From assembly GCF_021390595.1 (NCBI RefSeq), contig NZ_JAJEJR010000003.1, positions 434,001 to 498,000 of the forward strand: a DNA stretch of 64,000 nucleotides, written 5' to 3'. Numbering within the stretch: position 1 is the stretch's first letter; each line of letters begins with the position of its first letter. Source of the DNA: Paraburkholderia sp. HP33-1. GTDB lineage: Bacteria; Pseudomonadota; Gammaproteobacteria; Burkholderiales; Burkholderiaceae. A program made the position numbers and the translations under genes. This document shows, piece after piece, positions 61,256 through 64,000 of the stretch. The notes beneath the pieces are model-generated. The model did no database searches. It had not been told where the DNA came from and saw only the letters and a program-made list of their open reading frames with translations.

Positions 61256-61336
61256 GTCTCAGGCTGGCGGACGCCCCGCAGGCATGCAGCGGGTGTGCCG
61301 GCAGGGCCGTCATCCTAACTATCAAGGGATTCCTGA

Positions 61337-62122
61337 ATGCGTCTGCAGATCGCGTCCGACCTGCATCTCGAAATGCTGCAGCGGAGTTTTCCCGGCTATA
61401 ACCCGGTCGCGCCGTCCCGTGCGGACGTGCTGGTCCTCGCGGGTGACATCGCATCGGGCGCGACTGCGGTCGACCTGTTCGGGCACTGGCCGGTGCCGGT
61501 CATCTACGTGCACGGCAATCACGAAGCGTATGGCATGGAGTACGGTGCACTGGCCGGTAACATCCGCACGCGCGCGGCCGGCACGGCGGTCCGGTACCTC
61601 GAGCGCGATGTGTTTATCCTGGGCAACGTGCGGTTCCTGGGGTGCTGCCTGTGGACAGACTATGGGCTCAACGGCACCCGCGAGGAGAGCATGAAGCTGG
61701 CCGGTCGCGTGATGCATGACCATAGTGCGATCCGCACCACGGAAGGGGGAAGGTTCCGGCCGGAGCACGCGCTGGCCGAACATGAGAAGGCGCTGGCCTG
61801 GCTGCAGGAACAGCTGGCACTACCCTTCGAAGGCCGGACGGTCGTGGTGAGTCATCACGGTGTGGCGCCTCCGTCGGTACACCCGCGCTACCTGGACGAC
61901 CCGGGCAACGCAGCGTTTGTGAGTGATCTGCGACCTCTGCTCGGATCGGCCGATCTGTGGGTTCATGGCCATGTGCATGATTCGTTCGATTACCGCGTTG
62001 GCAGTTCGCGCGTGATTGCCAATCCGCGTGGCTATGCACTGAATCGGTTGGGCGCGGGGGCACCCGGCGACCTGCGCTGGGAAAACCCGGCGTTCGATCC
62101 GGCGCTGGTGATTGAGATCTGA
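61337..62122 (+). CDS. metallophosphoesterase (calcineurin-like)
   Basis: Protein of 261 residues. Metal ligands lie in ASDLHLE (D8, H10), LVLAGDIASG, VHGNHEAYG, VVVSHHGVAPPSVHP and WVHGHVHDS, the five family motifs. It hydrolyses phosphomonoesters or phosphodiesters with a two-metal centre. As a gene of the island it fits a nucleic-acid repair or signalling role, but the substrate is not apparent. Confidence 0.9.
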   Translation: MRLQIASDLHLEMLQRSFPGYNPVAPSRADVLVLAGDIASGATAVDLFGHWPVPVIYVHGNHEAYGMEYGALAGNIRTRAAGTAVRYLERDVFILGNVRFLGCCLWTDYGLNGTREESMKLAGRVMHDHSAIRTTEGGRFRPEHALAEHEKALAWLQEQLALPFEGRTVVVSHHGVAPPSVHPRYLDDPGNAAFVSDLRPLLGSADLWVHGHVHDSFDYRVGSSRVIANPRGYALNRLGAGAPGDLRWENPAFDPALVIEI

Positions 62123-62291
62123 TCCGCCGCGCAGCTGGAATGCGCACGCCTGACTGATCAGGCAAAGTGCCCTTCGTCGTTCTGCACCCGCGCTTCCTCG
62201 ACCAGCTGGGGCGCCGTGTAGTCCGGTCCCGAGGCGGGGCTCGGCGACCTGCCTGCGTGGCACGCCAGTCGCAACCAACCGGAGAGATATC
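62123..62291. other. 169-base gap upstream of the ParS/MbcA-like gene
   Basis: A clear ribosome site (ggagagatatc) precedes the ATG at 62292. No other feature was found. Confidence 0.35.
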
Positions 62292-62567
62292 ATGATCGGG
62301 ATTGAAATACTGGCCGGAGAAGCGGCGAGGCTCCATGCAGCTCTGGATTACGCAGGCCGTCGGGCGATGGAAGCGCTCCGCGTGGCCGATCCGGCAATAG
62401 TCAATAGGCTCATTCAGACGTTCGGAAAGGAAGAGGGAGCGGCCGCCTGGCTTGTCAGCCGCACCGCCGATCTCGACGGACGGAGCGCGCTCGAGCTGCT
62501 GGCGCAGGGCCAGCGCGAGGAGGTCATGCTCAGCCTGCATCACCTGCGTTATGGCCGGTGCTCATGA
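62292..62567 (+). CDS. MbcA/ParS-like antitoxin domain protein (DUF2384), orphan
   Basis: Protein of 91 residues. The C-terminal half AAAWLVSRTADLDGRSALEL then LAQGQREEVMLSLHHLRYG resembles the toxin-binding domain of Xre-MbcA-ParS antitoxins, which neutralise RES-domain (NAD-degrading) toxins. The N-terminal HTH usual in these proteins is not recognisable, and no RES toxin gene is adjacent in the window. It could control a toxin elsewhere or be a domesticated regulator. Confidence 0.6.
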   Translation: MIGIEILAGEAARLHAALDYAGRRAMEALRVADPAIVNRLIQTFGKEEGAAAWLVSRTADLDGRSALELLAQGQREEVMLSLHHLRYGRCS

Positions 62568-62605
62568 GGCGCGGACGAGACCCGTACCCGGTAACAGGTG
62601 GCAGG

Positions 62606-62632
62606 TTGCGGATGCGGATGCGGATGCGGACA
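62606..62632. repeat. short tandem hexamer repeat
   Basis: The unit gcggat is repeated about four times in a row within noncoding DNA between the DUF2384 and next ORF. It is a simple slippage repeat; no function is implied. Confidence 0.6.
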
Positions 62633-62784
62633 TCGGTGGCGGCATCGCTTTCACCGTCCACTGGTGAGATCAACGTTGCGTTCGCAACGGAGAGTGAGTC
62701 CCATGACATCGATGTGCCGCTGTTCCAGCAGTCGCCAGACCACCGCGCTGGGGCGGCCAGGTGTCTCACCGGTGGGCGGGAACC

Positions 62785-63021
62785 ATGAGCACCAAATCAT
62801 CGGTCCGTTATCAGGAGAAGGAAGGCGAACTGCCCGCATGGCACCTTTACAGGGAAGCGTTCGAGACCGAGGACGTCGTCTATCTGGAGATCGAGGGCAT
62901 CCAGGTCGATGTGACGATGATTGGCAGTATGGTTGCAGCCCCGAACACGGTGTTGCTGCGCCTGCCGACCGCGACGGCCAGGCAACTGGGCCTGCTGGCG
63001 CCCGTGTTGAAAAGGGAGTAG
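62785..63021 (+). CDS. small hypothetical protein
   Basis: From the ATG at 62785 the protein is 78 residues (MSTKSSVRYQEKEGELPAWH). It has a beta-rich middle (DVVYLEIEGIQVDVTMIGSM) and no known domain. It ends 3 bases before the AbrB-like gene, so they are probably co-translated; such pairs are often regulatory or toxin-antitoxin couples. Confidence 0.5.
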   Translation: MSTKSSVRYQEKEGELPAWHLYREAFETEDVVYLEIEGIQVDVTMIGSMVAAPNTVLLRLPTATARQLGLLAPVLKRE

Positions 63022-63024
63022 GTC

Positions 63025-63351
63025 TTGGGCATTCAGGAAGGCCGGATCACATCCGCAACGGTGGGTTCGAAGGGGAGGATCACGATCCCGGCGCCCGTAC
63101 GAATCCGCCTCGGATTGCTGGCGGGCGACAGGATCGCATTTCTTCTCAGTGAGGAAACGGGCCGGTATGAGGTCGTGCCGGTCACGTGCCCGGTGGCCGG
63201 GCTCAGGGGGATCGTCTGCAAACCGGCCAGGCCGGTATCGATTGAGGACATGAATGCGGCGATTGCCGGGCAGGGTGCCTGGGGCGAACGCCGGCGTTCC
63301 CTGATACGCGCGCGTGCGGCGTCGGTTCCGCGCAGGAAAGCGCGCCCATGA
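63025..63351 (+). CDS. AbrB/MazE/SpoVT-like transcription factor
   Basis: Protein of 108 residues starting at TTG (aagggag upstream). The swapped-hairpin domain is at residues 7-52: ITSATVGSKGRITIPAPVRI then GLLAGDRIAFLL. A basic tail (RRRSLIRARAASVPRRKARP) follows. AbrB-type proteins regulate transition or antitoxin genes. The pair with the preceding small ORF is a candidate toxin-antitoxin or regulatory module. Confidence 0.85.
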   Translation: MGIQEGRITSATVGSKGRITIPAPVRIRLGLLAGDRIAFLLSEETGRYEVVPVTCPVAGLRGIVCKPARPVSIEDMNAAIAGQGAWGERRRSLIRARAASVPRRKARP

Positions 63352-63674
63352 CCCTGAGCGTGGCGACTGGGCGCGCGCTCTATTTCCTCGATACGGGGTT
63401 CAGGTCGTTCGAGGCCTGCGAGCTCATCAGCCGTGCAATCGTCGGGGAGCGTGAATGCGAGTTCTACGGCGAATGCGCGGACTTCGAGCGTGCGCGGGGT
63501 AGCAAATTCGTCCGCGAAATGGTCCTGCCGCACCTGGGTGATCCGCCTGGCCATGCAATGCCGCTATTCCGGTTGCGCAGGGAACTGCTGGCCTGTTCAA
63601 GTGCGTGCCGGTCAAATCCAGGCCGGACCGTGCACCAACATACAGATGCTGAACGACGGAGAAGACCGACATGA
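63348..63674 (+). pseudogene. truncated, active-site-damaged copy of the DEDD exonuclease
   Basis: The first 75 residues match the exonuclease at 60143-60661: YFLDTGFRSFEACELISRAI versus YFIDTEFTDFQHCELISLAV, and CEFYGECADFERARGSKFVR versus NEFYGERTDFDLTLCSDFVR. The catalytic Glu is Gly (DTGF for DTEF), and after LRRELLA the sequence breaks off into an unrelated arginine-rich end, so motifs II and III are gone. It overlaps the AbrB gene by ATGA. Confidence 0.75.
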
Positions 63675-64000
63675 GTCCCGAGCTTAGTGCCAGGCTCCGA
63701 GCCGACTATCCGATGATTTTCACGGCGCCGCCGATCGACGATCCGGACTCTCCGGACGTGCCTCCGTTGCCGTCGGCATTCGAGGCATGGGGCTTCGAGT
63801 GTGGCGATGGTTGGTACGACCTGATCGACGCCCTCTGCGCAATGTTGCAGTACGCGACGAAAAACGGTGCGCCTCAGGTCGTTGCGAGACAGATGAAAGA
63901 GAAATTCGGGGGACTCCGCTTTGCGGCGGCGGGGCACAACGATGAGCAGGAGGGCATGATTGAACTGGCCGAATATATGAGCGGTCGCGTATGTGAGGTG
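63671..64000 (+). CDS. hypothetical protein, cut by the right edge
   Basis: From the ATG at 63671 the frame is open to the end of the window (110 residues). It contains FECGDGWYDLIDALCAMLQY, VVARQMKEKFGGLRFAAA and EYMSGRVCEV, which I recall as a conserved hypothetical family common in mobile elements (GDGW...KEKFGGLRF...MSGRICE). The function is unknown; the remaining C-terminus lies outside the window. Confidence 0.7.
   Translation, partial: MSPELSARLRADYPMIFTAPPIDDPDSPDVPPLPSAFEAWGFECGDGWYDLIDALCAMLQYATKNGAPQVVARQMKEKFGGLRFAAAGHNDEQEGMIELAEYMSGRVCEV

Noticed and set aside
1..64000. CRISPR arrays, tRNA and rRNA genes, complete insertion sequences
   Set aside because: No regularly spaced repeats, no cloverleaf-like or rRNA-like segment, and only fragments of mobile elements were found by reading.

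Overview
This window looks like chromosome or megaplasmid DNA of a beta-proteobacterium, most likely Burkholderiales (Burkholderia/Paraburkholderia/Caballeronia or Cupriavidus type). The support is the high GC content, the Burkholderia-style trimeric porin, the dense operons of aromatic and acyl-CoA catabolism, and the LysR/MarR/IclR regulators. No rRNA, tRNA or CRISPR array was seen.

1-25.9 kb: phenylpropanoid catabolism. The left edge cuts a p-cresol methylhydroxylase/eugenol hydroxylase-type flavoprotein that overlaps its cytochrome c partner; an atypical SDR, an atypical Old Yellow Enzyme-like protein and a chemoreceptor follow. A scarred zone (5.6-9.7 kb) holds a scoA stub, a MarR gene, a broken scoB, an intact MFS gene, a maiA pseudogene, a broken tyrosine recombinase and a second, decayed copy of part of the MarR gene. 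Then come a LysR gene divergent from vanAB, a large MalT-like LuxR regulator, an isoeugenol/lignostilbene-type dioxygenase with a strikingly structured 5' leader, an aryl-aldehyde dehydrogenase, a small Tat-type protein, a complete eugenol hydroxylase-like flavoprotein plus cytochrome, a HiPIP, a porin, a second chemoreceptor and a decayed HiPIP copy. The likely flow is eugenol to coniferyl alcohol, isoeugenol to vanillin, vanillin to vanillate, and vanillate to protocatechuate.

26-47.4 kb: two divergent operons around an operator-like region at 31.8 kb. The leftward one encodes a metal-dependent cyclase-family hydrolase, a cupin, an SDR, a 3-hydroxyacyl-CoA-dehydrogenase-family enzyme and a beta-keto acid cleavage enzyme; an outer-membrane porin-like protein lies beyond it. 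The rightward one encodes an acyl-CoA ligase, an SDR, a DUF35 Zn-ribbon/OB protein, an SCP2-type thiolase, three tandem SnoaL/NTF2-like proteins, four paralogous double-hotdog proteins of about 500 residues that each end in an SH3-like tail, a tandem-YciI-like protein, an MFS transporter, a 4HBT thioesterase and a DHA2 exporter. I could not match this to a pathway I know. It is the best candidate here for an undescribed catabolic system.

49-56 kb: a beta-propeller lactonase and a PaaI thioesterase diverge from a MarR regulator, which is followed by a FadJ-like bifunctional enzyme and a thiolase and, convergently, an IclR regulator. Three related palindromes mark probable MarR operators.

56-64 kb: a junction and island zone. 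A transposase fragment, orphan small ORFs and an XRE regulator with its own inverted repeats precede a GC-rich series of small accessory genes: HAD phosphatase, DEDD 3'-5' exonuclease, metallophosphoesterase, orphan ParS/MbcA-like antitoxin, AbrB protein, a truncated and active-site-damaged copy of the exonuclease, and a protein cut by the right edge.
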